In this document: positions 31,241-39,839 of the stretch, in pieces
Numbering within the stretch: the first letter of the stretch is position 1
Layout: each line of letters starts with the position of its first letter
Notes under the pieces: generated by a model
Database searches by the model: none
Told to the model about the DNA's origin: nothing
Seen by the model: only the letters and a program-made list of their open reading frames with translations
Origin: Terriglobales bacterium
GTDB lineage: Bacteria > Acidobacteriota > Terriglobia > Terriglobales > Acidobacteriaceae
Assembly (NCBI GenBank): GCA_030038475.1
Contig: JASHOU010000123.1
Span: 1-64,000 of the forward strand
Length of the DNA stretch: 64,000 nt
Reading direction: 5' to 3'
Position numbers and translations under genes: made by a program

Positions 31241-31254
31241 GGGAACGAATTCCC
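31241..31254 (-). promoter_or_regulatory. UUCG-tetraloop hairpin in the recA leader
   Basis: On the minus strand GGGAA-TTCG-TTCCC gives a 5-bp stem closed by a UUCG tetraloop about 25 bases upstream of the recA start codon. The same sequence is a DNA palindrome, so it could instead be an operator. The weaker pair ACACTC/GAGTGT lies at 31263-31282. Confidence 0.4.
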
Positions 31255-31512
31255 CGTAGCCTACACTCTCAGGCTGGAGTGTGAAGTGTTAGCTGTCACA
31301 TCGCTTTTGGTCAGTTTAGCATGAAGCGAATGAAAAGCGAAGCGTGGTAATATGCTGTGTTTGCCGGTCGGCGTGCTCCGTCGACGTTCCCCTAGATCAC
31401 CAACAGATTAATAAATCAAAGGCAATTCGGCCAGGAAATTCCCGGGTACGCCAAAAATGCGTCACGACTAAATCCACCGGCCAGCGCAGTGCTAAACTCG
31501 AGAAGAACCAAT

Positions 31513-32409
31513 ATGCGGTCTGAAGCACAAACCGAAAATACCAATGGCCGCGGCGCCTCAGGAACCGGATCGCTGCTCTATTTGGTTGCCACGCCCATCG
31601 GCAACCTCGAAGACATCACCCTGCGAGCCCTGCGCGTTCTAAAGGAAGTCGACCTTATCGCTTGCGAGGACACGCGCCAGACGCTCAAACTGCTCAGCCA
31701 TTACGGCATTCAGACGCGCCTGGTGAGCTATCACGAGCACAACGAGATGACCAAGGCCGCCGAACTGATGGTCGACCTCGAAGGCGGCGCAAAAATTGCT
31801 CTCGTTACGGACGCTGGCATGCCCGGAATCTCCGATCCCGGATTCCGCCTGATTGCTCTCGCTATACGCCATCATGTGCCGGTCGTGCCCATTCCCGGAG
31901 CGTCGGCATTTCTCGCAGCTCTGGTTGCGAGCGGGCTGCCGACGGATTCTTTTCGCTTCAGTGGATTTTTACCCGCCAAGGCGGCGCAAAGACGCAAGCT
32001 GCTCGAAAGCGTGAAAGAATCGCCGCGGACGCAGGTTTTCTACGAAGCCCCACACCGTCTCCTCGAAACGCTGGCCAATGTGGTCGAAGTTTTGGGAAAC
32101 GACCGCCATGTTGTTGTCGCGCGTGAAGTAACAAAGATTCACGAAGAATTCCTTCGCGGGCGCGCGGGCGAAATTCTCGAACAACTCAAGGCCCGCGGAG
32201 ACGTAAAAGGCGAGATCACGCTGCTGATTGCGAAAGAGGAGAGCCAAGAGCCGAAAGCCGAAAGCCGATCCATCAGCATCGCCCAGCGCGTGCGCGAAAT
32301 CATCGCCGCAGAGAATGCCGACGAAAAAACCGCGCTAAAAAAAGTGGCCAAAGAGCGCGGCATCGGCAAGAGCGAAGCCTACCGCGAATGGCAGATGGGC
32401 AAATCGTAG
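31513..32409 (+). CDS. rsmI: 16S rRNA (cytidine(1402)-2'-O)-methyltransferase
   Basis: RsmI methylates C1402 in the decoding centre, using SAM. The 298-residue protein has the tetrapyrrole-methylase fold: LVATPIGNLEDITLRALRVL, ACEDTRQT, VTDAGMPGISDPG, IPGASA and SGFLPAK. It starts at the ATG at 31513 with AGAAGAA upstream. The C-terminal 40 residues form the family's HTH-like tail (IAAENADEKTALKKVAKERG). Confidence 0.95.
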   Translation: MRSEAQTENTNGRGASGTGSLLYLVATPIGNLEDITLRALRVLKEVDLIACEDTRQTLKLLSHYGIQTRLVSYHEHNEMTKAAELMVDLEGGAKIALVTDAGMPGISDPGFRLIALAIRHHVPVVPIPGASAFLAALVASGLPTDSFRFSGFLPAKAAQRRKLLESVKESPRTQVFYEAPHRLLETLANVVEVLGNDRHVVVAREVTKIHEEFLRGRAGEILEQLKARGDVKGEITLLIAKEESQEPKAESRSISIAQRVREIIAAENADEKTALKKVAKERGIGKSEAYREWQMGKS

Positions 32410-32438
32410 ACCAAACAAAGACCAAACCACGCGACCCG

Positions 32439-32492
32439 CATGCAGGGGGTAGTGTCTTAAACACGCTATTTCAGACACCACCCATGCAGGGG
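32439..32492. repeat. Hairpin flanked by 10-bp direct repeats
   Basis: CATGCAGGGG occurs at 32439-32448 and 32483-32492. Between them GGGTAGTGTCT (32447-32457) pairs with AGACACCACCC (32473-32483), with one G-U, around a 15-base AT-rich loop. It could end the rsmI transcript, although no T-run follows. The direct-repeat flanks also suit a small palindromic mobile unit. Confidence 0.45.
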
Positions 32493-32556
32493 TCTTAATT
32501 CAAAACAAACAATGAAAGCATAAAATAACGTTTTGTTTCCGAGGAGAGGTCTGCTC

Positions 32557-34011
32557 TTGAGTTGGGCTTCCAGGTTTTCACTGTCGCTCTCTCTGCTGGT
32601 ATTGGTCTGTGGGGCAGCCACTGGCCCCTTTGCCCAAAACGCTGAACGGCTTTCCCAGGTAAGAAAATTGTATGTCGATTCCCTGGGAACGGACCGGGGC
32701 GCAGCCGAAATGCGTGAGCGCATGGTCGGCTTGCTGCGCAAGAGTCGTGAAGTGCAGTTGGTCTCCGATCCGAAGACCGCAGATGCACTCGTCACAGGCA
32801 CAGGCCGGATTTGGGTTACAGGCTACGTTTCTCTGAATCCCCGCTCCCATGGCTCGAGCCAGCCAATATTCGAGGGATTCCTGTCTGCGGAAGTGGTAGG
32901 CAAGAACGGCGAGACGCTGTGGTCTTATCTGGTGACCCCAAGCAAATTTCCCTGGAACGGTATTACGGACGACCTCGCGCGCCAGATGGTGACGAAGTTG
33001 CTCGCGGCCGTCAAAGGAGAAAACCAACCGGAGCCTGTTGTCGCCGGGCGACAGACGCTAGCCGAAGGAACATTGCGAGGCGCAGGCGCCACTTTTCCCG
33101 CGCCTATTTATCAGCGCTGGTTCGAGTTGTTTCAGGAACAAAATCCGAAGGTCCACATCAGCTACGACGCGGTTGGCTCGGCGGAGGGAATCCGGCAATT
33201 GGAAGAGCGAAAGGTCGATTTTGCCGCTTCGGAGATGCCATTGTCAGATGACGCGATGGCGGAAGCGCACCAACGATTCATCCATCTGCCAATGGTCCTG
33301 GGAGCGGTGGTCGTAATTTACAACGTGGCCGGACTTCGCCAGAACCTCAACTTCACGCCCGAGATCCTGTCTGGGATTTTCCTCGGAAAAATCGCCAAGT
33401 GGAATGATCCGGAGATCAGAAGCTCAAACCGGGGTGCGGTCCTGCCGAATGCAGACATTAGTGTGGTTCACCGCTGCGATGGCAGCGGCACCACTTTTGT
33501 GTGGAGCGACTATCTGTCCAAGATCAGTGCGCAATGGAAAACCTCTGTCGGCGTCGGCACCACGGTACCATGGCCCGTTGGAATGGGAGCAGAACGCAAT
33601 GAAGGTGTTGCCGCTGCCGTACAAAAAACGCCCAACTCCATCGGATACGTCGAACTCATTTACGCGATTCAACATGAACTCAGTTTCGGCTCCCTCAGGA
33701 ACGCATCCGGAGAATTCGTCACAGCTAATATTTCCAGCGTAACCGCTGCAGCCGCAACGTCAGCCTCACCGGGCCACGATTTTCGAGTAGCGATTACCAA
33801 TCCGCCCGGCGCGGCTGCCTATCCGATTGCCACCTATACCTGGCTCTTAATTCCCGAGAGGATTCAGGATCGGAATAAAAAGATCGTCCTAACCGAACTC
33901 CTGCGCTGGACGCTGACGTCGGGCCAGAAGAAGTGCTCGGCGCTGGGCTATGCGCCATTGCCCACGGAGGTCGCAAAGCGCGCGTTGGAATCGTTGGATT
34001 CGATGAAGTAG
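32557..34011 (+). CDS. PstS-like phosphate-binding protein with an extra N-terminal domain
   Basis: A 484-residue exported protein. I place the start at TTG 32557, because GAGGAGAGG lies seven bases upstream and the resulting N-terminus is a good signal peptide ending GPFAQ. Residues from about 30 to 150 form a separate domain (VRKLYVDSLGTDRGAAEMRERMVGLL, then TADALVTGTGRI) like lipoprotein domains that report on partner proteins. From about 170 it is a PstS-type solute-binding domain (LRGAGATFPAPIYQRW, HRCDGSGTTFVWSDYL, IGYVE). No pstCAB genes are nearby, so it may be a receptor or storage form rather than a transporter component. Confidence 0.8.
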   Translation: MSWASRFSLSLSLLVLVCGAATGPFAQNAERLSQVRKLYVDSLGTDRGAAEMRERMVGLLRKSREVQLVSDPKTADALVTGTGRIWVTGYVSLNPRSHGSSQPIFEGFLSAEVVGKNGETLWSYLVTPSKFPWNGITDDLARQMVTKLLAAVKGENQPEPVVAGRQTLAEGTLRGAGATFPAPIYQRWFELFQEQNPKVHISYDAVGSAEGIRQLEERKVDFAASEMPLSDDAMAEAHQRFIHLPMVLGAVVVIYNVAGLRQNLNFTPEILSGIFLGKIAKWNDPEIRSSNRGAVLPNADISVVHRCDGSGTTFVWSDYLSKISAQWKTSVGVGTTVPWPVGMGAERNEGVAAAVQKTPNSIGYVELIYAIQHELSFGSLRNASGEFVTANISSVTAAAATSASPGHDFRVAITNPPGAAAYPIATYTWLLIPERIQDRNKKIVLTELLRWTLTSGQKKCSALGYAPLPTEVAKRALESLDSMK

Positions 34012-34066
34012 TAATTTCGTGCTTGAATATTGGCGACCAGTAGTTTGCTTTAAAGTTTGATAGTTT

Positions 34067-34528
34067 CTATTTCCCCGCCAACTCCTTCTTCACCGCGTCG
34101 CTAACCACCTTGCCATCCACGCGCATCCCCGCGGCGGCGAAGCGCGCCATCGCCGCCTTCATCACCGAGCCCATGTCCTTCATCGCTGGCGGCGTCGGCA
34201 TTTCCGCAATCGCCGCTCGCACTCCAGCCACGATCTCCTCTTCACCCGCTGCCTTCGGCAAATAAGTCTCAATCAGCTTGATCTCGGCCGCTTCCTTATC
34301 CGCCATCTCCTGGCGTCCGCCTTTGGTGAACTGCTCAATCGAATCCTTACGCTGCTTGATTAGCGTTGCGAGCACCTGCTGCGACTCCTTGTCGTCCAGC
34401 GGGCTCATCTTTTCGATCTCTTTGTTCTTGAGCGCGGTCTTCACCATTCGCAGCGTCGAAAGTCGCTGCTCTTCGCGCGATTTCATGGCGGCGACAATAT
34501 CTTTCTGAATCTGGTCGATGAGGGACAT
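34067..34528 (-). CDS. GatB/YqeY domain protein
   Basis: A 153-residue helical protein (LIDQIQKDIVAAMKSREEQRLSTLRMVKTALKNKEIE) of the YqeY family. It resembles the tRNA-binding tail of amidotransferase subunit GatB. YqeY proteins stand alone and their role is not settled, although links to tRNA-dependent amidation have been proposed. The length is exactly that of the family. Confidence 0.9.
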   Translation of the reverse strand: MSLIDQIQKDIVAAMKSREEQRLSTLRMVKTALKNKEIEKMSPLDDKESQQVLATLIKQRKDSIEQFTKGGRQEMADKEAAEIKLIETYLPKAAGEEEIVAGVRAAIAEMPTPPAMKDMGSVMKAAMARFAAAGMRVDGKVVSDAVKKELAGK

Positions 34529-34544
34529 GAGTGGATTATAGAAC

Positions 34545-34614
34545 GCTGCGAGCGGCGAGCCGCGACCTGCGAGTTACGAGCGAACCGGTTGCCCGAAGCT
34601 CGTAGCTCGAGCCT
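34545..34614. repeat. Inverted arrays of a 7-nt word (NNNNCGA)
   Basis: Five adjacent heptads ending in CGA run from 34545 to 34579 (for example GCGGCGA, GTTACGA). After the centre ACCGGT, the reverse-complement family (CGAAGCT, CGTAGCT) runs from 34594 to about 34614. Together they can fold into a long imperfect hairpin. It fills the gap between the divergent yqeY and aminotransferase genes. Confidence 0.6.
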
Positions 34615-34670
34615 TCGTCCACAATCCACGCTTTCCGAACCACAGCCTTTCGCATATTCTGATACTTCTC

Positions 34671-35840
34671 ATGCTCAAGAAGAACAGGCTCTTCACTCCC
34701 GGCCCAACTCCCCTTCTTCCTGTCGCGCAGATGGCGATGGCTTCCTATGGCGCGCACCATCGCACCGCCGAGTTTCGTGCCCTGTTCACGCGCGTTCTCG
34801 CCGACGTAAAAGAATTCATCGGCACCGCAAACGATGTGCTCGTCCTCACTTCCTCGGGCACTGGTTTCATGGAAGCGGCGGTTTCAAATCTGACCTCGCC
34901 GGGCGATAAGGTTCTCGTTCTCAGTGCCGGAAAATTCGCCGAGCGATGGATTTCCCTCGTCAAAGCATTCGGCTGCGCGGTAGAGACCGTTACCGCTCCC
35001 TATGGCGAGACGTTTTCGTTGGAGGAGGTAGGCCGCAAGCTGACGCCTGAAATTCGCTGCGTCTATGTGCAGGCGACGGAGAGTTCGACCGGCGCGCGGC
35101 ATGATATCGAGAGCATCGCCAAACTGGTGCACGCTCTGCCCGATACCTTGCTGATTGTCGACGCGATCACTGGCCTCGGCACGACTCATCTCGATGTGGA
35201 CGCCTGGGGAATCGACATCATCATTGGCGGCTCGCAGAAGGCGCTGATGATTCCGCCGGGATTAGCCTACGGCGCCATCAGCGAGCGCGCGTGGCAACGC
35301 ATGGAAACGACGGAATCGCCCCGCTATTATTTCGATCTGCGAAAGGAACGAAAAGCGGCGGCAAAGGCCGAAACCGCATCTACGCCCGCTACTGCTCTGT
35401 TTGCCGGGCTCGCGGCCGCTCTCGATTATGTGCGGCAACTCGGCGATGGCAGTCTCCCCGCGGGACGCGACGCCTTGATTGCCAATGCGGAGCTGTGCGC
35501 GGCAATGACGCGCGCTGGAGTCGAAGCGCTCCGCCTGAAGTTATTTGCGCCGAGTTCGCCGGCTGCCGCACTGACTGCAGTCACCGCGCCTGCCGAAGCC
35601 GACTCCAACATCATCTGCAAGCGCTTCCGCGAGCAATTCGGAGCGGTGGTGGCCAACGGAAACGCCGAGATGAAGGGACAGCTCTTCCGTATTGCTCATA
35701 TCGGCTATTACGACTACCTCGATACGATCGGCGTGCTCGCTGCGCTCGAGCACGTGATTGCCGAAACCACCGACGGGAAAGTTGAGTTTGGATCCGCGGT
35801 ACGGGCCGCGCAGGATGTCTATGCCAAGGTCAGGAACTAG
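34671..35840 (+). CDS. Class V aminotransferase (serine-glyoxylate/alanine-glyoxylate type)
   Basis: A 389-residue PLP enzyme. The N-terminus LFTPGPTPLLPVAQMAM and SYGAHHRTAEFRALF are hallmarks of the alanine/serine-glyoxylate family. The Schiff-base lysine is Lys190 in GGSQKALMIPPGL, and VDAITGLG precedes it. It probably transfers an amino group to glyoxylate, or acts in serine or phosphonate metabolism. The exact amino donor is not determined. Confidence 0.9.
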   Translation: MLKKNRLFTPGPTPLLPVAQMAMASYGAHHRTAEFRALFTRVLADVKEFIGTANDVLVLTSSGTGFMEAAVSNLTSPGDKVLVLSAGKFAERWISLVKAFGCAVETVTAPYGETFSLEEVGRKLTPEIRCVYVQATESSTGARHDIESIAKLVHALPDTLLIVDAITGLGTTHLDVDAWGIDIIIGGSQKALMIPPGLAYGAISERAWQRMETTESPRYYFDLRKERKAAAKAETASTPATALFAGLAAALDYVRQLGDGSLPAGRDALIANAELCAAMTRAGVEALRLKLFAPSSPAAALTAVTAPAEADSNIICKRFREQFGAVVANGNAEMKGQLFRIAHIGYYDYLDTIGVLAALEHVIAETTDGKVEFGSAVRAAQDVYAKVRN

Positions 35841-35853
35841 ACGTCAGATGGCG

Positions 35854-35924
35854 CAGGTTAGAACGATGGCGCATATGGGGCCGTCGAAATTGGACTTTGT
35901 CCCCTGCATCTGTTCTCTAACCTC
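35854..35924. terminator. Imperfect long hairpin between convergent genes
   Basis: GGTTAGAAC (35856-35864) faces GTTCTCTAACC (35912-35922), and GGGG (35877-35880) faces CCCC (35901-35904). It lies between the aminotransferase stop and the M50 protease stop, so it could end both transcripts. There are no U-tracts. Confidence 0.35.
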
Positions 35925-35932
35925 TGAGCTGT

Positions 35933-37060
35933 CTACGCGTCCAGCGCCGCCCGCCGCAGTTTACGGCTTTCCGCCAGCAATGACATGGAGTGCATCAGGT
36001 TTTGCAGCGTGACGATTCCGACTAGGCGCTGCTCGTCGACGATAGGAATGATGCTCAGATTCCGCGCCGATAGCTTTCTGAAAGCGGAGGCGAGTGACTC
36101 CTGCTTTGCAGCTACTTCGAAAATGCGATTCATGACGGCTTGCACGTAGCCGTTCCCTTCCGCGCGCAAGGCTTCGAGAATTTTCTGACGCGAAACCACG
36201 CCCACCATGTCGCTGCCGCGCACAACCGGAAAATCGTCCTGCAGCGTGTGTACGGCTTTTTCGAGCGCGTCTTCGAGTGTATCGGCGGGCGAGAGCGTAG
36301 CAAAGTCGGTGAGCATGACCTCTTCAAGGCGCACGCTTTGCAACACCGATTGAAATACCGCCGAACGCTCTTCGATGTTGGCCCCCACAAAAATGAAGAA
36401 ACCAATCATCACCAGCCACCAGTTACCCATGAGGATTCCGACCATCATAAACAGAGTCGAAAAGACATGGCCGATGCGAACGGCACGTTGCGTGGCTCGC
36501 ACCATATCGACTCGTCGCGAGAACAGAGCCCGCAAAACGCGGCCGCCGTCCATGGGATATGCCGGTAACAAGTTAAACAACCCAAGGTAGACGTTTGCCC
36601 AGACAATGCTGCGCAAAAGGGCGCTGGAGTGCAGCAGCGGCCTTGCGGTGAGCGAAAAATTTGGCATAGCTGCGAGCAAAATAAGAGCCGATAACCCGGC
36701 GACACAGAGATTCACCAGCGGGCCGGCAACCGCGATACGAATGTCGCGCTTCCAGGCGTTGAGCGGGTCAGAAATGGCATGAGCTTCATCGAAGATCGTG
36801 ATGCCGCCAATCGGCAGCAGAATGATTCCCTTCGCCGGAATACCCGATCCCCGCGCCACCAGCGCGTGTCCTAATTCATGCAGAACTACGCTGCCGAAAA
36901 CAATGCCAACCAGGCCCAAACCGCGCACGGCAGCGGCCGCATCCTGAGTCGCGGCTTCGGTGCCCCAGACAAAAACCAGCAGAAACAGGAACGTCAGATG
37001 AATGCGGATCTCGATTCCAAAGATTCGTCCGAACGGGATGGACCAACTGCGCATCGACAT
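35933..37060 (-). CDS. M50 family site-2-type protease with two CBS domains
   Basis: A 375-residue membrane metalloprotease. Catalytic residues are HELGH (61-65) and the metal ligand Asp171 in YPMDGGR. About five membrane helices span residues 12-235, and a CBS pair occupies 240-365 (LSPADTLEDALEKAVHTLQDDFPVV and IIPIVDEQRLVGIV). CBS domains usually bind adenosyl compounds and would gate proteolysis. The substrate is unknown; relatives process anti-sigma factors or sporulation factors. Confidence 0.94.
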   Translation of the reverse strand: MSMRSWSIPFGRIFGIEIRIHLTFLFLLVFVWGTEAATQDAAAAVRGLGLVGIVFGSVVLHELGHALVARGSGIPAKGIILLPIGGITIFDEAHAISDPLNAWKRDIRIAVAGPLVNLCVAGLSALILLAAMPNFSLTARPLLHSSALLRSIVWANVYLGLFNLLPAYPMDGGRVLRALFSRRVDMVRATQRAVRIGHVFSTLFMMVGILMGNWWLVMIGFFIFVGANIEERSAVFQSVLQSVRLEEVMLTDFATLSPADTLEDALEKAVHTLQDDFPVVRGSDMVGVVSRQKILEALRAEGNGYVQAVMNRIFEVAAKQESLASAFRKLSARNLSIIPIVDEQRLVGIVTLQNLMHSMSLLAESRKLRRAALDA

Positions 37061-37262
37061 GCCTGCCAGTATTCTATCTGTTTAGACACGGTTGGACGCT
37101 CGAGAGATGCTAAAGCGCGAATCGGAAGTTCTGGAACTGAAGAAACTTCTGGAGTGAATAAACTATCGATCTGGACAAACTGACGATCTCGCTTAGAAAC
37201 GCCGCTGGCCGTGCCCTTTGCGGCAAAGCAGGCGCATGCCTCGTCTCTACAGTGATGAATGT

Positions 37263-37838
37263 ATGAGAGTGATTGCCGGAGAGTACCGGAGCCGTCCACT
37301 ACGATCGTTGCACGGCATTGACGTTCGCCCAACGGCGGACCGCTTGCGCGAGACGCTATTCAACGTGTTGTGCTCCGGCAATGCGGCGGCGTTCGAGGGC
37401 TCGACCTGGTTCGATCTGTACGCGGGAACGGGCGCGGTCGGCATTGAAGCGCTGAGCCGCGGCGCGGCGTTGGTCTACTTCGTCGAGTCATCGAGGGCTG
37501 CTGCGGATTTAATCACAGAGAATTTGAAGTCGCTCGGGATTGCCACTGGATTTGTGATGGTGCGCGGCGAGGTCAGAAACTCGTTGCGGAGTTTGCAAAA
37601 GGCTGGTGCCGTTGCCAATTACGTGTTTCTCGATCCGCCGTACCGGTTGCAGGACGAATATGCTGGCACGCTGGCATCCCTCGCAGAATCGAAACTGCTG
37701 GCCGCCCCTGGCGTGGTGATCGCCGAGCACGACAAACGGTTTGATCCCGGCGCGGAATACGGAAAACTGCATCGCTATCGAAAGCTTGAGCAGGGCGATG
37801 CAGCGCTGAGTTTTTATCAGCCGAAACCCCGCGGGTAG
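37263..37838 (+). CDS. rsmD: 16S rRNA (guanine(966)-N(2))-methyltransferase
   Basis: RsmD methylates G966 of 16S rRNA. The 191-residue protein starts at the ATG at 37263 (MRVIAGEYRSRPL, typical of the family). SAM binding is by DLYAGTGAVGIEALSRG (51-67), and the catalytic motif is DPPY (124-127). In many bacteria coaD follows rsmD; here coaD lies 9 kb away. Confidence 0.94.
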   Translation: MRVIAGEYRSRPLRSLHGIDVRPTADRLRETLFNVLCSGNAAAFEGSTWFDLYAGTGAVGIEALSRGAALVYFVESSRAAADLITENLKSLGIATGFVMVRGEVRNSLRSLQKAGAVANYVFLDPPYRLQDEYAGTLASLAESKLLAAPGVVIAEHDKRFDPGAEYGKLHRYRKLEQGDAALSFYQPKPRG

Positions 37839-37962
37839 AATTACACGCGCTCGCAGCTGCATAGCGAGCCAGCGACCGTTTTTGCTCCGCGCCTCCGTTG
37901 TGGATTGGGCTTTGGACTTTGCCGGAAGCTCTACTCGAAGCTCGCGGCTATAATCAAAACGC

Positions 37963-39291
37963 ATGTCGAACTTCCCACCGGTTGACGAGCAACTGGCCCA
38001 CATCAAGAAGGGCGCGGCTGAGATCGTCAAAGAATCTGAACTACGCTCGAAACTCGAACGCTCGCTCGCGTCAGGCAAGCCGTTGCGCGTAAAAGCCGGA
38101 TTCGACCCCACCGCGCCCGATCTGCACCTGGGCCACACTGTCTTGCTGCGCAAGCTCAAACATTTTCAGGATCTCGGCCACACCGTCATCTTCCTCATCG
38201 GCGATTTCACCGGCATGATCGGCGATCCCACAGGCCGCTCGGCGACTCGTCTTCCGTTGACGCGCGAACAGATTGACACTAACGCGGAAACCTACAAGGC
38301 GCAGGTTTTCAAAATCCTCAGCCCCGAGAAAACAGTGGTCGATTTCAATAGCCGCTGGTTTTCGAAATTTTCTGCCGAGGATTTCATCCGCTTGACGGCC
38401 AAGTACACGGTCTCGCAGATGCTCGAGCGCGAGGACTTCCATAAGCGCTTCCGCGATGAGAAGCCGATCGCCATGCACGAACTCCTCTATCCGCTCGCCC
38501 AGGGATACGATTCGGTTGCTCTCGAAGCCGACGTCGAACTCGGTGGCACCGATCAGAAATTCAATCTCTTAGTCGGACGCGAGTTGCAGCGCGCCTATGG
38601 ACAGGAATCGCAGATCGTGCTGACCACACCGATTCTCGAAGGCCTCGACGGCGTCAACAAAATGTCGAAGTCGCTGGGCAATGCAATTGGCATTCACGAG
38701 CCGCCGCTCGAGATGTATGGCAAGGTGATGTCGATTTCCGACGAGATGATGTGGCGATATTACGAGCTACTGACAGACGTACGCGTCGAAGCCATCCAAC
38801 AGATGAAGGCCAATGTGGCGAGCGGAAAGTCGCATCCAATGGCGCTAAAAAAAGAGCTGGCGCGTGGAATCGTGGCCGATTTTCACTCGGCCGAAACAGC
38901 GTCGAAAGCTGCGGAAGATTGGGCAAAACAGTTTCAGAAAGATCAAGTGCCGGAGAACTTAGATCTCATCGAGATCCGACTCGCAGATGTAATTCCCTCG
39001 GGAAGTGGCGGCGGAGCAGTCCGAGTTATTGGGGGAATTAAACAGCTTGCGGAGACGGACTTGGTTCGGATAGACAAGTTGGTTCGCTTGGCCGGGCTTG
39101 CGACCTCGAACACGGAGGCCGCAGGAAAACACAAACAAGGCGCTGTCAGCTTGGTTGGAGTCAACGGGGAGAACATCGACTTAAAACATGAAATGGTTGT
39201 GATGGTGCCGGTTGATCGGGAGCTTGTGTTGCGCGTAGGGCGGAAGATGAAAAAAATCCGCGTGGTCAGCGACGGCGGACGATGGGAGTAA
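37963..39291 (+). CDS. tyrS: Tyrosyl-tRNA synthetase
   Basis: A class I synthetase charging tRNA-Tyr. The 442-residue protein has HLGH (55-58) and KMSKS (233-237) ATP motifs and a C-terminal S4 RNA-binding domain (about 375-440, [19 protein letters not shown]). It belongs to the TyrZ-like subgroup judging by [17 protein letters not shown]. No T-box or attenuator is seen in its 120-bp leader. Confidence 0.96.
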   Translation: MSNFPPVDEQLAHIKKGAAEIVKESELRSKLERSLASGKPLRVKAGFDPTAPDLHLGHTVLLRKLKHFQDLGHTVIFLIGDFTGMIGDPTGRSATRLPLTREQIDTNAETYKAQVFKILSPEKTVVDFNSRWFSKFSAEDFIRLTAKYTVSQMLEREDFHKRFRDEKPIAMHELLYPLAQGYDSVALEADVELGGTDQKFNLLVGRELQRAYGQESQIVLTTPILEGLDGVNKMSKSLGNAIGIHEPPLEMYGKVMSISDEMMWRYYELLTDVRVEAIQQMKANVASGKSHPMALKKELARGIVADFHSAETASKAAEDWAKQFQKDQVPENLDLIEIRLADVIPSGSGGGAVRVIGGIKQLAETDLVRIDKLVRLAGLATSNTEAAGKHKQGAVSLVGVNGENIDLKHEMVVMVPVDRELVLRVGRKMKKIRVVSDGGRWE

Positions 39292-39762
39292 TCAGCATTT
39301 GCAGCTATCATCGACTCGGCACATAATCCACCTTCATCCTGAGCGCAGCACTGAGCACAATTTTGCACAGTCGCCAACTTAAGAATCACCTCGCCCATGT
39401 CAAGCCATCTGCGCAGACGCTTGCACATAGCCTTGGTTGGAGGGCTTCTGGATGTTCGTGCCAGGCGATTCCAGTTCCCGAGCTTAACCTGCTGGAATTC
39501 GACGATCTAGTTCGATTTTGCCTTCGATGGAATGCTCCCAAACCTCCACTTCAGCATTTGCAACTTGGATCTTAAGTTGCCATTAATCTGTAAGTTGCCA
39601 GCAATGCTCCGCGGGGGTCCAGATGGGCTTGAGAAGAGCGGCGTCGCATAATGAACGCCCGCCGTCCCCGCAATTTCCTGTGGGTGCACCGTTTGAAACG
39701 TTAATGGCTACCGTAGGTCCACAGTAAGAGATGGCGTCGTCAAAAAAGGTTGTGCGCAAGAA
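39292..39762. other. Intergenic region upstream of the sulfur island
   Basis: No credible gene is present. AAGTTGC occurs at 39574-39580 and 39592-39598, and its complement GCAACTT occurs at 39560-39566. The longer form TAAGTTGCCA repeats exactly at 39573 and 39591. CGTTTGAAACG (39690-39700) is palindromic. These elements lie 60-200 bp upstream of a sigma-54 promoter, where an activator's binding sites are expected. Confidence 0.45.
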
Positions 39763-39778
39763 AGGCACTCAGTTTGCA
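39763..39778 (+). promoter_or_regulatory. Sigma-54 (-24/-12) promoter of the FAD/NAD(P) protein gene
   Basis: AGGCACTCAGTTTGCA matches the consensus TGGCAC-N5-TTGCA, with GG at 39764-39765 and GC at 39776-39777, exactly ten bases apart. The predicted start of transcription is near 39789, about 50 bp before the GTG start codon. An SfnR-like activator is encoded at the other end of the island. Confidence 0.75.
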
Positions 39779-39798
39779 CACATAAAATCGAAGAATGT

Positions 39799-39813
39799 CT
39801 ATTATAGTAATAG
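39799..39813. promoter_or_regulatory. Palindrome in the leader of the FAD/NAD(P) protein gene
   Basis: CTATTA-TAG-TAATAG is a perfect inverted repeat just after the predicted transcription start. Its ATTATAGTA (39801-39809) recurs exactly at 50605-50613 in front of the island's activator gene, so the two could bind the same repressor. Confidence 0.45.
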
Positions 39814-39839
39814 GCATTTAGGGACGAGGGTCCTCGACA

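Noticed and set aside
37839-37962. T-box leader before tyrS
   Set aside because: The 120-bp gap has no T-box sequence, specifier loop or terminator/antiterminator pair.
39292-39762. Small genes in the gap before the sulfur island (for example 39363-39575)
   Set aside because: Frames are short, lack ribosome sites and overlap the motif-rich upstream region of a sigma-54 promoter.
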